A stretch of 64,000 nt of DNA from Costus lasius (Eukaryota; Streptophyta; Magnoliopsida; Zingiberales; Costaceae), in the NCBI GenBank assembly GCA_027563935.2, contig CM050450.1, positions 12,817,957 to 12,881,956 of the forward strand, in the 5' to 3' direction. Positions 21,778 to 33,739 of this stretch are shown here, in pieces. Within the stretch, counting starts at the first letter, position 1; every line of letters starts with the position of its first letter. Under the pieces are notes generated by a model, which saw only the letters and a program-made list of their open reading frames with translations, was not told the origin of the DNA and ran no database searches. The position numbers and the translations under genes are program-made.

Positions 21778-22170
21778 TAGGAATGTCAACGGGTCGGGTA
21801 CCTACGACTTTTGGCCAAACCCGAACCCGACTCGGCCCAAACCCGAACTCGACTAAACTCGAGTCGGGTATTTAAACGGGTACCCGCGAGTACCTGTTTA
21901 AATTAAAATATTTATTTTTAAATTATTTTTTTATAAAATATAACTAGAAAATAATATTAATAATAATAAATATATTTATTAAAAATGATTTTACTCTATA
22001 AATATATATATATATATAATTTTATTTTTTATTATATATTGATCGGGTACCCAAACCCATGAGAGTAAACTCGAACCCGACCCGATTAGCTAATCGGGTA
22101 CCCGCACCCGCCATAAATGGGTCGGGTTGGGTCGGATACCTATGAGTTCGAGTACCCATTGACACCCCTA
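21778..22170. mobile_element. hAT-type MITE with GGGTACCCG core
   Basis: The ends are TAGGAATGTCAACGGGT and, reverse-complemented from the right, TAGGGGTGTCAATGGGT. An 8-bp duplication flanks it: ACTATACC (21770-21777) and ACTACACC (22171-22178), one mismatch. The flanks of the core are built of CGGGTACC, AACCCGAACCCGA and related words around an AT-rich centre with a (TA)n run. It has no coding capacity. Confidence 0.8.
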
Positions 22171-22504
22171 ACTACACCCTTTTTACCCAATGTTGAATGG
22201 TGCACACATGATACAGAATCTCTACGACGCGGTGTTGCACATTATTGGCTATGTGCATAATCTTTTTATTCATGTGACTTTCACATAACTAGAGGGGTTC
22301 ACTCTCTAGTTCGTGGCCGTACACAAAAAAGGCACATAGAGTAGAAACCCTATGAAGAAATGTATAGAGGCACTTCTCAGTATATACCTTTGGGTTCCTT
22401 TAAGCGTTATATACTCAACCTTACATCTACATAGGAGTACTACAATCACCTTAGGAAGGGAGTATTGGAGCCTATAATATAACTCCAATAAACACATAAG
22501 TGTT

Positions 22505-22890
22505 TTTATAATTTATTATTTGGTACTCCTTGGCCAACCAGTCAGTTTGATGTTACTCATTGAAACTCTTTCTAGGGTCTACCTATCACGGAGGTTGGGT
22601 TGTCACGGTAGGAGAGCCTATTATAGACAAATCTTCATTCCCCTAGATGAGACTATCACCTTGGTTTGATTCAAACATTTAGTAAGACAATCAACAAGAT
22701 TATTACATTATGTATTAACAACTATCTAATAGTTTTTTTTTTCATATCTTAATATGTCTACTCAATTTATTATCACAATTTATCAAAATTGATTAAGATA
22801 CCATATATATTAGAGTTTAAGGAATATCCTACATCAACATACTTAGGTCTAGATTCTTTCTTTTGAGATATGATGTATTGACCTTAGCTA
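22505..22890 (-). pseudogene. Decayed copia pol 3' end
   Basis: Minus-strand frames read like the tail of a copia RNase H and the region after it (SRHIKI, then GNEDLSIIGSPTVTTQPP) with many stops. The position, internal to the polypurine tract and 3' LTR of the host element, fits. Only short matches support this, so the domain call is tentative. Confidence 0.4.
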
Positions 22891-23835
22891 AACACCCCTA
22901 CATTCGAAAGAATTTTAAATTAAGTTTATAACATTTCTAAGTTACAAAGAGAGTTATAAGAGTATTTAAGTTAGACAATGTCTAGAAGAAATAAAATTGC
23001 AAGCAATAAATAGTTTAAATATACAAATAATGGATTTTCAATAAGCAGTCAATATATATTTTCACAATAAATAAAATTGATTAATAAGCAGAAATGAAAA
23101 CAAAAATTATTGAAAGGAAACAGTGCACTGAATCAGATAAATAAATGGAATGTATGATATACAATGTTGCAAAATGATTGCCTAACTCATTGGTAATTAC
23201 CAAATGCTTGTCTAAGAATTGCACCCGAGCACATGATGTGGGGTCGTAGCTTGGCCACCGCTATCCTCAAGCAATTTTAAGCCGAGAAAGCAAGCTCGAT
23301 CGCGTGCGTGCAATCGAAATTAACAGAGCAAGATAAAACACATATCTAATATACATATGTAAGCATATTGTAAGGTATTGAAAGATATAATAGCTATTAT
23401 GTGTCAATTGCTATTATTATGCAATTAAGAGATACCGCAAATGAAAATAGTTCAACGAAATAATCAATGATTAACGAATCAAATAATCAAATTAATAGAT
23501 CAGGATGATGTATGCTGATAAGCGAGACGGCTTACAGTATATCTGCTGAAAATAAGATCATAAATCGGATTTATGCAATTAAAACAGATGCAGGTTAAGT
23601 AACAGTAATTAAAACAGTAATTAAATATAAATTGATCAACAGTAATTAGATTAGATGAATTTCCAGCGTAACGTGCGGCTGACCGCCGCCGCAAACAGAA
23701 CATATCAGAGAAGTCAAAATTCGAGCAGATTAATATGTGTTCGAATGTAATTGCGATTACCTAAGCAATTAAAAGACTAATAATTAACCGATCACAGCCA
23801 GATGATAATTAGAATGAAATTAACAGATCAAAGTG
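22891..23835. other. AT-rich internal sequence of the copia-like element
   Basis: No coding sequence was recognised. A phrase near 23500 (AGGATGATGTATGC) recurs near 31945 (AAGATGATGTATGC) beyond the nested insertion, so the element carries weak internal duplication. Confidence 0.4.
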
Positions 23836-23920
23836 CTTAACAGAATTAATTATAAAATTAAGATGGAGATGCCAGATACTAATGAAGATGAAAAATCAGA
23901 TCTAAATTAATTAGGTTGAA
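23836..23920 (+). repeat. 85-bp direct repeat, left copy
   Basis: It begins CTTAACAGAATTAATTATAA and ends AATTAATTAGGTTGAA. It matches 31807-31891 with two differences. It abuts the truncated LTR of the left chromovirus copy. Confidence 0.95.
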
Positions 23921-25446
23921 CTGAACCTCTGAGCTGACTGAGCTGTCTGGCCGAATGTATAATAAGAGCAACACTGAGTAAGGTGGCGGGTTAGGCTCTT
24001 CCTCTGCCACTAACCACTTTGCACACCTTGTGCGCCCTGAAAACCACAAGAGTTCACTGGCAGATATCGCACTCCACAAGGTGATCTATCAAAGATCAAA
24101 GAGCACTAGACACATGCTCAAAACCTAACAATCAGTGAACTACCGGCCTGCTTAACCTAAGCAATATATATGTCTACACAGCGAGCGAAGGATGGTAACA
24201 AGCACAGTGCTTGCGCCCACCTAAGCTAAACCCGTAAAGCCAATGAAAACCGACCCTCCTCCAAGTGATAACACTCAGGGTAAAAGGACCCTATTCCCTA
24301 ATCCCGGGAATAGGTACACAACAATATATATAATCAATAAGAATCGTTCATACAATCACCCTATTCAAACTAAGTTAGGGTTTATACCAATATGCGTATG
24401 AACAATGGTGGATGATGTGAACAGCCCCTTCTCGCCTCAAGAAGTCGTCCACAAGAACTCCACAAGCGCTCCTCACCAAGGTGATGAGAAGCCCAAACCC
24501 TAGGGTCGCCTCCCTAGGTAGTTGTTGATGTTGTCCCTTCTTGAACTCGCCTCTAGTTCAAGAACTCTTCAAGAACCGCCAATAAACTCTAGTGGACAGC
24601 AAGTTGCTTCCACCCAAAGAGCCGCCGGTGATGATGAAGATGGAAGGAAGATGATCGCCGGTGCAAGAGTTCTTCCCTCAAGAACTCTCCAAGACAATGC
24701 CGCTTCCTTCAAGGTCTTCCTCCTCGCCACAAGGATGAAGATCGCCAATGTTCTTGTCGCCTCCACAAGAACTCACCTCAAGAGCTTCGCCTTAGCCTTG
24801 AGCGTTAGGGTTCATGATTGTTGCCGCCAACGCCCTCAAGCCTATTTGAATGAGTGGATCGGATCCACAAGTCTCCAATGGATCCAACCCGCCAAGTGAG
24901 CCATAATGGATAGTTGCCCTCAAGTGGATATGCGCCTCCATAATGGATCAAGGTTCTTAAGTGAGTGGGGATCCAATTAACATCTTAATGGATCTTCACT
25001 TAAGTCCCTTATTGGATGTTCTCATAAGTTGGCACATGCAAGACATGTGCAACTTATTCAAACACTTAGCCAATTTCGCCAAGGCCTTAAGAAGACTAGA
25101 TCAGCCCCCTTAAGCCTCTGGAATGAACCCTGATCAAGTCCAGATGAGACCTGACCATGGTTAGGCTAACCCTGGTTAAGTTAACCATGGTTAAGCTAAC
25201 CCTGGTTCACCAAAGAACTCCGATGTCCTCCAAAGTTCTCCAAAGCACCCCCAGGCCATGCCTAAGGATAAGTATGTAGGTGTACCTGCAAAAACATACT
25301 AACACGGTGTCAGTAACCTAACTCCTCTAGTAGGCTCCCTGCAACACCAGCCTAACTCCCCGTCAGACTCATCCATCCCTCCCCAGAATCCCGCTGGATC
25401 CATGGGATGGGCTGGGGTATAACCCCAGCATACCCAGGGCATCACA
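23921..25446 (-). repeat. Truncated 3' LTR of left chromovirus copy
   Basis: On the minus strand it starts TGTGATGCCCTGGGTATG right after the polypurine tract, and runs to GAGGTTCAG at 23921. There it stops about 125 bp short of the matching LTR at 30225-31806. The ORFs inside are shadows. Confidence 0.85.
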
Positions 25447-28400
25447 ATACTCCCCCACCTGAGATGGCACTCGCCCTCGAGTCCATGTGATCCTGGTACG
25501 CTCTAGCTAACTCCTCAAAGTGAGCTATGTCCTCAGTCTTCTCCCAAGTAGCATCCTCCTCAGGCTCATCAGCCCACTGAATCAAAAACTCAGAACGTCG
25601 ACCTCCAGGTGAACCCGAACCATAGACTCTATGGTCTAATATCTTCACGGGTCTCTTTCCATACTCAACTCTGCCCCTCGCAGGTTGTCTTCTCACCTGT
25701 CCACGGTCGGGATGCCTATCATCCTCATGATATTTCTTAAGAAGACTGGTGTGGAAAGTAGGATAGAACTGCAGCCAAGAAGGTAAATCTAGCCTGTAAG
25801 AAACTGGACCAACTCTCTTTATGATCCTAAAAGGACCTTCATATCTTCTTACCAAGCCTCTGTGATATGTTCTGGCTTCTGTCTTCCTCCACATCTGAGG
25901 TGTGAGTTTGAGAAGAACCAAATCTCCTACCTCAAACTCAACATGCCTCCTGTCTCTGTCGGCATAGAGCTTCATCCTATCTCTAGCCTCCCTCAGAGAA
26001 TCCTGAGCTTCCTCCCATAGCTCGGATCTATCATGCACATAATCTATAGCCGCTTGGCACTTTCCCCCTGCGCCCCTGTTTAAAGTGTCCATGGGTGTCA
26101 ATGGTTGCCACCCCAATGCTAACTCAAACGGGCTTTTCTCGGTTGCAGATGACTTCTGTATGTTATAGGCAAACTGGGCAGTGTCCAGTAGCCTAATCCA
26201 ATTTTTCTGTGTGGCAGAGACATAATGCCTAAGATACTCCTCAAGTAAGGCATTAACTCTCTCTGTCTGTCCATCTGTCTGTGGATGGTAAGCTGTAGAC
26301 ATCTTCAGGTCTGTACCCAACTTCTGAAACAATGAAGACCAAAATTTTCCTGTGAATCTAGGGTCTCTATCACTTATTATCTCTCTGGGTAAGCCAAAGT
26401 GTTTGACTACATTAGCCATAAACAAGTTTGCAGTAGTCTCAGCCTTGCACTCCTCAGGTGCAGCAACAAAAATGGCATATTTTGAGTATCGGTCTACCAC
26501 CACGAATACTGATGCCATCCCATCCACTCTGGGAAAGTGGGTAATGAAGTCCATGGACAATGAGACAAACGGTCTCTCAGGATTAGGTAGTGGCTGTAGA
26601 AGCCCTGCTTCTTTCCTTCTCTCTACCTTGTCCTGCTGGCACACCAAGCAAGTCTTGGTATAGTGCTCTATGTCCTCTTTCATTCCCGGCCAATACCAAG
26701 CTCTAGAGATCAAGGCATACATGCGCCTACCACTCGGGTGTCCTGCCCACACCGTGTCATGGTACTCACGCATAAGACCATATCTAATGTTCTCTAAAGC
26801 TGGAACATAGGGTCTGTCTCCTCGTGCCATAATCAACCCCTCGTCACTGAGATAGTATCTCCGCACAACCCCCATGCGAATATGAGATACAAGCTTCTCA
26901 TAGGCACGATCTGCCATAGCAGAATCTCTAATCAACCCTACAATCTTACTCTCAGCGTAAGACATAGCACAACAGTGAGCAACCTCTGCTATCCTGCTCA
27001 ATGCATCAGGGACTTGATGTATCCTCCCTGGTTTGTGCTCCCAAGTAAAATCAAACTCAGCCAGTTGCTCCTGCCATCTGGCCTGTCTAGCAGATAGCTT
27101 CTTCTGGGTCTGGAAGAAGGTATTTGCTACATTGTCTGTCTTAACTGTGAACTTGCTCCCCAGCAAGTACACTCTCCATAGCTTAAGACAATGCACAACT
27201 GCTAACATTTCCTTCTCATGAGCAGAATAATTAACCTCAGCATTTTTAAGTTTTCTGCTCTCGTAGGCAATCGGCCTACCTTCCTGAATAAGAACCCCAC
27301 CCAAGGCTCTATCACTAGCGTCTGTATGCACCTCAAAAGGCAAAGTGAAGTCAGGAAGTCTGAGAATGGGTTCTGAAGTCACCCTAGTCTTCAGATCATC
27401 GAATGCCATCTGGTGTTTGTCTCCCCAACACCAGGAAACATCCTTCCTCAATAGGTTAGTAAGTGGCGCTACTACCCTGGAGTAGCTCTGGATGAACCTT
27501 CTATAGAAGTTAGCCAACCCTAGGAAAGACCTCAGGGTGCTAACAGATGTAGGGGCCGGCCAATCCCTGATTGCCTCCACCTTTCTTTCATCCATTTTAA
27601 CTTGACCTGAGCCAACGATATGCCCTAGAAATTCAACCTCTGACTGGGCAAAATCGCATTTTTCTAATTTCAGATAAAGCTGGTTCTCCCTCAGAACCCT
27701 CAAGACCTGCCTCAAGTGATCCTCATGCTCCTCTAAACTGCCAGAGTATATCACTATATCATCCAAATAAACTACAACAAACTTATCCAGGAATGGATGA
27801 AGAATGTTGTTCATGAGATTACAGAAAGTGGCTGGAGCATTGGTTAGCCCAAATGGCATAACCAAGAATTCATAAGACCCATAACGTGTCACACATGTAG
27901 TCTTGGGCTCATCTCCCTCGGCAATCCTCACCTGCCAGTATCCAGACCTCAAATCAAGCTTGCTGAACACCTTGGCATGCACAAGCCGGTCAATCAAGTC
28001 TTGTATAAGTGGAATAGGATAGGAGTTCTTAACTGTAACCTTGTTAAGAGCTCTGTAGTCTACGCACATCCTCATAGACCCATCTTTCTTCCTCTGGAAC
28101 AGAACTGGTGCTCCGTATGGTGCCTTAGATGGTTGAATATACCCCGACTCCAATAACTCATCTAGCTGTCTCCTCAGCTCAGCTAGCTCTGCAGGTGGCA
28201 TCCTGTATGGCGCCTGTGATGGTGGCAACGCCCCTGGGATCAGCTCAATAGCATGATCGATATCTCGCCTAGGTGGTAACACCTTCGGCATCTCTGGTGG
28301 CACTACATCTCTGAACTCCTGTAATAACTCCCCTATCTGTGCAGGCAACTGCTGAATGCGCTCCCCCAGAGACATCTTCGCCGCCCCCAACCTCATATCA

Positions 28401-28480
28401 ACTCCCTCGCGGCTAGAACTAGGAAAGGTGATCAAGCCTCCCCTATGTCCTCTGTGCTGCTCGACTGTCGAACTGAACAT
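25442..28480 (-). CDS. pol: Chromovirus pol, 5'-truncated (RT-RNase H-integrase-chromodomain)
   Basis: A 1039-aa open frame extends to 28561, but its first 30 residues are antisense of the neighbouring copy; real sequence begins near [12 protein letters not shown] spans about residues 150-310 ([16 protein letters not shown] at 265-268). RNase H spans about 400-525 (HTDAS; TDN; PDALSR). The integrase zinc finger is about 601-642 (HDTVWAGH...CLVC), and the catalytic residues D671, D731 and E767 fit DD35E. A chromodomain is at about 972-1025 ([20 protein letters not shown]), which in chromoviruses guides integration to heterochromatin. The 5' LTR, gag and protease are absent. All visible catalytic residues remain, so the copy looks young, but it cannot act alone. 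Confidence 0.95.
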   Translation of the reverse strand: MFSSTVEQHRGHRGGLITFPSSSREGVDMRLGAAKMSLGERIQQLPAQIGELLQEFRDVVPPEMPKVLPPRRDIDHAIELIPGALPPSQAPYRMPPAELAELRRQLDELLESGYIQPSKAPYGAPVLFQRKKDGSMRMCVDYRALNKVTVKNSYPIPLIQDLIDRLVHAKVFSKLDLRSGYWQVRIAEGDEPKTTCVTRYGSYEFLVMPFGLTNAPATFCNLMNNILHPFLDKFVVVYLDDIVIYSGSLEEHEDHLRQVLRVLRENQLYLKLEKCDFAQSEVEFLGHIVGSGQVKMDERKVEAIRDWPAPTSVSTLRSFLGLANFYRRFIQSYSRVVAPLTNLLRKDVSWCWGDKHQMAFDDLKTRVTSEPILRLPDFTLPFEVHTDASDRALGGVLIQEGRPIAYESRKLKNAEVNYSAHEKEMLAVVHCLKLWRVYLLGSKFTVKTDNVANTFFQTQKKLSARQARWQEQLAEFDFTWEHKPGRIHQVPDALSRIAEVAHCCAMSYAESKIVGLIRDSAMADRAYEKLVSHIRMGVVRRYYLSDEGLIMARGDRPYVPALENIRYGLMREYHDTVWAGHPSGRRMYALISRAWYWPGMKEDIEHYTKTCLVCQQDKVERRKEAGLLQPLPNPERPFVSLSMDFITHFPRVDGMASVFVVVDRYSKYAIFVAAPEECKAETTANLFMANVVKHFGLPREIISDRDPRFTGKFWSSLFQKLGTDLKMSTAYHPQTDGQTERVNALLEEYLRHYVSATQKNWIRLLDTAQFAYNIQKSSATEKSPFELALGWQPLTPMDTLNRGAGGKCQAAIDYVHDRSELWEEAQDSLREARDRMKLYADRDRRHVEFEVGDLVLLKLTPQMWRKTEARTYHRGLVRRYEGPFRIIKRVGPVSYRLDLPSWLQFYPTFHTSLLKKYHEDDRHPDRGQVRRQPARGRVEYGKRPVKILDHRVYGSGSPGGRRSEFLIQWADEPEEDATWEKTEDIAHFEELARAYQDHMDSRASAISGGGVL

Positions 28481-28486
28481 TACATG

Positions 28487-30229
28487 AAGATATGGAGAGT
28501 ATACTTGCTGGGGAGCCAGTTTACAGTGAAGACAGATAATGTAGCAAATACCTTCTTCCAAACCCAGAAGAAGCTATCTGCTAGACAGGCCAGATGGCAG
28601 GAGCAGTTGGCCGAGTTTGATTTCACATGGGAGCACAAATCAGGGAGGATACATCAGGTCCCTGATGCATTGAGTAGGATAGCAGAGATCACTCATTGCT
28701 GTGCTATGTCTTACTCTGAGAGTAAGATTGTTGGTCTGATCAGAGATTCTGCTATGGCAAACCGTGCCTATGAGAAACTTGTATCTCAGATTCGCATGGG
28801 GGTTGTGCGGAGATACTATCTCAGTGATGAGGGATTGATTATGGCACGAGGAGGTAGGCCCTATGTTCCAGCTACAGGGAACATTAGATATGGTCTGATG
28901 CGTGAGTACCATGACACGGTGTGGGCAGGACACCCGGGTGGTAGGCGCATGTACGCGTTGATTTCGAGGGCTTGGTATTGGCTGGGAATGAAAGAAGAGA
29001 TAGAGCATTACACGAAGACTTGCTTGGTATGTCAGCAGGACAAGGTAGAAAGGAGGAAGGAAGTAGGGCTTCTACAGCCACTTCCTAACCCTGAGAGACC
29101 TTTTCTATCACTATCTATGGACTTCATTACCCACTTTCCCAGAGTGGATGGGATGGCATCAGTATTCGTGGTGGTAGACCGATACTCAAAATATGCCATT
29201 TTTGTTGCTGCACCTGAGGAGTGCAAGGCTGAGACTACTGCAAACTTGTTTATGGCTAATGTAGTCAAACACTTTGGCTTACCCAGAGAGATAATAAGTG
29301 ATAGAGACCCTAGATTCACAGGAAAATTTTGGTCTTCATTGTTTCAGAAGTTGGGTACAGACCTGAAGATGTCTAGAGCTTACCATCCACAGACAGATGG
29401 ACAGACAGAGAGAGTTAATGCCTTACTGGAGGAGTATCTTAGGCATTATGTCTCTGCCACACAGAAGAATTGGATTAGGCTACTGGACACTGCCCAGTTT
29501 GCCTATAATATACAAAAGTCATCTGCAATAGAGAAAAGCCCATTTAAGTTAGCTTTGGGGTGGCAACCATTAACACCCATGGATACTTTGAACAGGGGCG
29601 CAGGGGGGAAGTGCCAGGCAGCTATAGACTTTGTGCAGGACAGATCCGAGCTGTGGGAGGAAGCTCAGGATTCTCTGAGGGAGGCTAGAGATAGAATGAA
29701 GCTCTATGCCGACAGAGACAGGAGGCACGTTGAGTTTGAGATAGGAGAGTGGGTTCTTCTCAAACTCACACCTCAGATGTGGAGGAAGACTGAGGCAAGA
29801 ACTTATCACAGAGGCTTGGTAAGAAGATATGAAGGTCCTTTTAGGATCATAAAGAGAGTTGGTCCAGTTTCTTACTGGCTAGATTTACCATCTTGGCTAC
29901 AGTTCTATCCTACATTCCACACCAGTCTTCTTAAGAAATATCATGAGGATGACAGGCATCCCGACCATGGACAGGTGAGGAGACAACCTGCGAGGGGCAG
30001 AGTTGATTATGGGAAGAGACCCGTGAGGATATTAGACCATAGAGTCTATGGGTCTGGTTCACCTGGAGGTCGACGTTCTGAGTTTTTGATTCAGTGGGCG
30101 GATGAGCCTGAGGAGGATGCTACTTGGGAGAGGACTGAGGACATAGCTCACTTTGAGCAGCTTGCTAGAGCGTACCAGGATCACATGGACTCGAGGGCGA
30201 GTGCCATCTCAGGTGGGGGAGTATTGTGA
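28487..30229 (+). CDS. pol: Chromovirus pol fragment (RNase H end-integrase-chromodomain)
   Basis: This 594-aa frame is nearly identical to the C-terminal 580 residues of the 25442-28480 protein but lies on the opposite strand. The listed start at 28445 is in antisense sequence of the other copy; homology begins at [16 protein letters not shown]. It has the RNase H tail (PDALSR), the HHCC finger (HDTVWAGH...CLVC), integrase motifs MDFITHFP and SDRDPRF with the downstream TDGQTERVN, and the chromodomain ([21 protein letters not shown]). RT, gag, protease and 5' LTR are missing. The stop TGA lies two bases inside the LTR. It shares a junction with the left copy at 28480-28487. Confidence 0.95.
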   Translation, partial: KIWRVYLLGSQFTVKTDNVANTFFQTQKKLSARQARWQEQLAEFDFTWEHKSGRIHQVPDALSRIAEITHCCAMSYSESKIVGLIRDSAMANRAYEKLVSQIRMGVVRRYYLSDEGLIMARGGRPYVPATGNIRYGLMREYHDTVWAGHPGGRRMYALISRAWYWLGMKEEIEHYTKTCLVCQQDKVERRKEVGLLQPLPNPERPFLSLSMDFITHFPRVDGMASVFVVVDRYSKYAIFVAAPEECKAETTANLFMANVVKHFGLPREIISDRDPRFTGKFWSSLFQKLGTDLKMSRAYHPQTDGQTERVNALLEEYLRHYVSATQKNWIRLLDTAQFAYNIQKSSAIEKSPFKLALGWQPLTPMDTLNRGAGGKCQAAIDFVQDRSELWEEAQDSLREARDRMKLYADRDRRHVEFEIGEWVLLKLTPQMWRKTEARTYHRGLVRRYEGPFRIIKRVGPVSYWLDLPSWLQFYPTFHTSLLKKYHEDDRHPDHGQVRRQPARGRVDYGKRPVRILDHRVYGSGSPGGRRSEFLIQWADEPEEDATWERTEDIAHFEQLARAYQDHMDSRASAISGGGVL

Positions 30230-31806
30230 TGCCCTGGGCATGCTGGGGTTATACCCCAGCCCATCCCATGGATCCAGCGGGGTTCTGGGGAGGGATGGAT
30301 GAGTCTGACGAGGTGTTAGGCTGAAGATGCAGGGAGCCTACTAGTGGAGTTAGGTTACTGACATTGTGTTAAGTATGTTTTTGCAGGTACATCTACATAC
30401 TTATCCTTAGGCATGGCCTGGGGGTGCTTTGGAGAACTTTGGAGGACATCGGAGTTCTTTGACAGACTAGGGTTAGCTTAACCATGGTTACCTTAACCAG
30501 GGTTAGCCTAACCAGGGTCTGGGCGCAGGTGGACTTGACCAGGGTTCACACCGGAGGTCTAGGGGGCTAACCTAGCCACTTAGAGCCTTGGCGCCAATAA
30601 CTTAGATGTTTAAATAAGTTGGCACATGTCTTGCATGTGACAACTTATGAGAACATCCAATAAGAAGGTTAAGTGAGGATCCATTAAGATAAGTTAATTG
30701 GATTCCCCTCACTTAGGCGCATATCCACTTAGGGGTTTGGATCTTCATGGTTTCAACCTAGTGGGGCGGTTCACATCATGTGGCGGATTGGATCCTTGGC
30801 GACTTGAAGATCCGATCCAAACATTCAAATAGCTTGAGACGTTGGCGGCAAAGAGGCATGCAACCCTAACGCTAAGGCTAAGGCGAATTGCTGCTTGTTG
30901 AGGCGACAAGGAGCTTGGCGACTTTCTTCCTTGAGGCGAGGAGGAAAACCTTGGAGGAAGGCAGCGGCTGTTCTTGGCGTGTTCTTGAGGGAAGAACACC
31001 TTCACCGGCGACCTTTCCTCCTTCATCTCCACAACTGGCGATCACCTCTTGGGGGGCAGCAACCTTCTGTCCATAAGGTGTTCTTGGCGACGTGTTCTTG
31101 GAGAGTTCTTGGACTTGAGGCGAGTCCAAGGAAGAGGGCGACATCAACAAACCCTAGAGTCTTCCACTCTAGGGTCCGAGCCACAAAGATTCATCTTTGT
31201 GGACTTTTCTTGGCGCGGCTTCTTGAGGAGAGGAGTTCGGCCACCTTTGTTCATAGCTTGCTTTGGGTATACTTCTTCCCTAAAACATTGTATGAACGAT
31301 TGTAATCTTTGATATATTATTTGTGTACCTCTTCCCGGGATTAGGGAAGGGGGTCCTCTTAGTTCTGAGTGTTGATACTTGGAGTAGAGTCGGATTTCGT
31401 GCCTTTGCGGTTCTAGCTTAGGTGGGGCGCAAGCATTGTGCTTGTCTCTATCCTTCGCTCGCTGTGTAGTATCATATATTGCTTAGGTTAAGCAGGCCAG
31501 TAGTTATTGATTGTTAGGTTTTGAGCATATGTCTAGTGCTCTTTGATCTCTGATAGATCACCCTTGCTGTGTGTGATACCTGCCTGTGAAAGCTTGTGAG
31601 TTTCAGGGCGCACAAGGTGTGCAAAGCGGTTAGTGGCAGAGGAAGAGCCTAACCCGCCACCTTGCTCAGTATTGCACTGCTCAGAGGTTCGGCCAGATAG
31701 CTCAGTCAGCTCAGAGGTTGTGTTGATTGGGTAGAGTTAGTTAGGTTGAGTGATCTGTATTGCTGGGAGAGACGATCATTGTAGTGAGGCGCGCATTGTA
31801 TTCATA
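30225..31806 (+). repeat. 3' LTR of right chromovirus copy
   Basis: 1582 bp, preceded by the polypurine tract AGGTGGGGGAGTAT and starting TGTGATGCCCTGGGCATG. It runs to TTGTATTCATA, where the 85-bp repeat begins, without a clear CA end, so its 3' terminus may also be trimmed. The ORFs at 30745-31312 lie inside it and resemble no protein I know. Confidence 0.85.
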
Positions 31807-31891
31807 CTTAACAGTATTAATTATAAAATTAAGATGGAGATGCCGGATACTAATGAAGATGAAAAATCAGATCTAAATTAATTAGGTTGAA
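31807..31891 (+). repeat. 85-bp direct repeat, right copy
   Basis: It is identical to 23836-23920 except at two positions (T for A early; G for A in GCCGGATAC). It is followed by TAGATGCAAATATAATC, the continuation of the copia-like host element. Confidence 0.95.
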
Positions 31892-32339
31892 TAGATGCAA
31901 ATATAATCAAATTGTATGCGCAAATCACAGTGATCAGATCAAGATGATGTATGCAGACAAGACGATTGAAATTTAGAAATCTGGCAAAATAAATACAGAT
32001 GCGAAATAGATCTAAACAGTAATTACTGTGATGAACATGCGAATCAAATAATTAAATATTAAATGAATATGCGAGGGATTAGATTACTAGTTACGATAGA
32101 TAGCTAATCAATACTAAAAATTGCTAACAAGATTATAAACCTAAATTAATCACGAGAGATGCGAGATCTAACAGAAATACTAAATAGAAGATGCATAGAA
32201 GATGCGAAATAGATACGAGATTTAGAAGAACTTACGAAACAGCGATTAACTATTAATTTACAGGATTAGAAAAATATTCTGCCTAAAATTATTGATTCTA
32301 ATCCTGCAATTAACAGACCAATAAATAATTAAAGTTAGA
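31892..32339. other. AT-rich internal sequence of the copia-like element
   Basis: Non-coding. No primer-binding site could be found next to the right LTR, so the element may be degenerate or use an unusual primer. Confidence 0.4.
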
Positions 32340-32775
32340 GAATCTTGAGTTGATCCAAAGATCTGTCTTTAGGCAGATTTTCGTCTCTTGCACGGGATTC
32401 AACTAGTATAATGCCTTGAAGATTCAACCAAGCACTCTGCTACTGCCGGCGCGTCGGTGTATGCTTTTGGCGCTGACAGCAAAAATGGGAGAGAGATCGC
32501 ACGAGAGAGAAAGAAGAGCATAAAAAGAATAGTCGACCGGCTGCACACAACTCTATATATACATATAGAGAAGTTGCTCATGGCTATTCTTAGTAGGGTC
32601 ATATGTGCACTTGCAGTCGCACTGGTATTAATTACGACAATATTTTAATTACAACTAAGAATAAAATTAAATATATAAATGGGCGAAATTAATAACCAGT
32701 AAATTAATGCTAAATAAAATTAAATTAAGAAATGATTGGTTTGGACGTTTTGGGTTTTCCCCAAAAGGGCCAACA

Positions 32776-33204
32776 GTTTGCTCTACTTATTGGAATAGCT
32801 GGTCCCAGCTGAGAATTACTGGATCAACCCACGCAACAAAGCAAACTATGCTGACTGATATATTTCTGTTACTCTGTCATTTGTCAATGTGATTAGCCTA
32901 CTTGTCATAGATATTCTGCATGCTCAACTAAGCACCTGACTCTCCATCTTAGTTTATCTGAATGAGCTAGTTTTGTTCTACTTCTGAGTTCACTTAGTTT
33001 TATTAAAGAGTCAATGGTTCATCCTCGGAGGCATAGCAATCTTTCAAGTATGATAAATTTTTATACTGTTTTAATTTACTGATCTGAATAGCCATTTTCT
33101 TGCAGATGCCCTACATACCTGACAGATAATGATCCTCCCGCTACTTTTCATAAATGATTATTTTTGCATTCCTAGATTTCTGGTTGCTGATTGAGTTTAG
33201 TTTT
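32776..33204. other. Unassigned intergenic sequence
   Basis: Nothing was recognised. It leads into a long AT dinucleotide run. Confidence 0.4.
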
Positions 33205-33208
33205 TTTA

Positions 33209-33266
<58 letters not shown>
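33205..33266. repeat. (AT)n microsatellite
   Basis: About 60 bp of uninterrupted AT repeats, just left of the lectin C remnant and where its first coding exon would be expected. Confidence 0.95.
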
Positions 33267-33267
<1 letters not shown>

Positions 33268-33294
33268 TGTCAGCATCAGAGATGAAAAGGAGTT

Positions 33295-33735
33295 CTATGC
33301 TATGTTGTGTGAATTTCTAGATTGAGGGTGACCATCACATATTTGAAGGCAAAAGAGTGAAATTATCACACTTTCACAATATCCTAGGAAGTGACTTGCT
33401 TAGAAAATTTTTATCAATAATTTCTACCATATGCTCCGAAGGACCCTCTTTCTTTCCTCCTATATTTTGTAGCAGACAGCCCATGTTCATGCTTTGTATT
33501 GAGAAATATGAAAAAGAGATCGATAGCTTAATGCAGGAGCAGCCAGAATTAACAGAAACTACGTCGAGCTTGCTGTGATGAAGCAGTAAACAGCAGAACT
33601 CTGGATTTCCAGCACTGCCCCGGAGAGCTGTAGAGGATGATGAGTGCAGTATTTACAGGAGGAAAATGTGTAGTGTGAGCACCCTCGTCCTTGACCTTGG
33701 TCAATTAATTAATTAGTTCTTTGTCTCGTGGAATA
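33295..33735 (-). pseudogene. Jacalin-related lectin copy C (5' flank remnant)
   Basis: No jacalin-coding exon remains. Positions 33295-33430 match sequence upstream of lectin A exon 2 (4275-4370), and 33565-33710 match the first exon and promoter of copies B and D (GAGCTTGCTGTG; AGAGGATGATGAGTGCAGTA). The ATG-donor junction seen in B and D is not found: the site reads CGACGTAGTTTC. The TATA equivalent is TGTAAATA. The copy looks like the 5' end of a lectin gene whose body was deleted. Confidence 0.6.
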
Positions 33736-33739
33736 ACTC

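Larger units (their letters stand above)
21165..32775 (-). mobile_element. Copia-like LTR element, minus strand, with nested insertions
   Basis: The left LTR (about 21165-21622) and right LTR (about 32340-32775) share ATCTGTCTTTAGGCA, GAAGATTCAACCAAG and a GGGTTTTCC...CCAACA end. Right of the left LTR is ATCCCCCACAAAACTC, which on the minus strand is a polypurine tract. The left LTR is therefore the 3' LTR and the element is minus-strand. Outer LTR boundaries and the target duplication were not resolved. Inside are a hAT-type MITE (21778-22170), a decayed copia pol end (22505-22890) and the head-to-head chromovirus pair (23836-31891). The sequence left over is mostly AT-rich and non-coding. 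Confidence 0.65.

Noticed and set aside
24522..24899. 125-aa ORF and the matching ORFs at 30745-31312
   Set aside because: They lie in the U3/R part of the chromovirus LTRs, on inconsistent strands relative to the element, with no recognisable domain.
26352..27221. Plus-strand ORFs of 60-100 aa
   Set aside because: Antisense shadows of the integrase and RNase H coding region. The mirrored set at 28640-29809 is the same artefact in the other copy.
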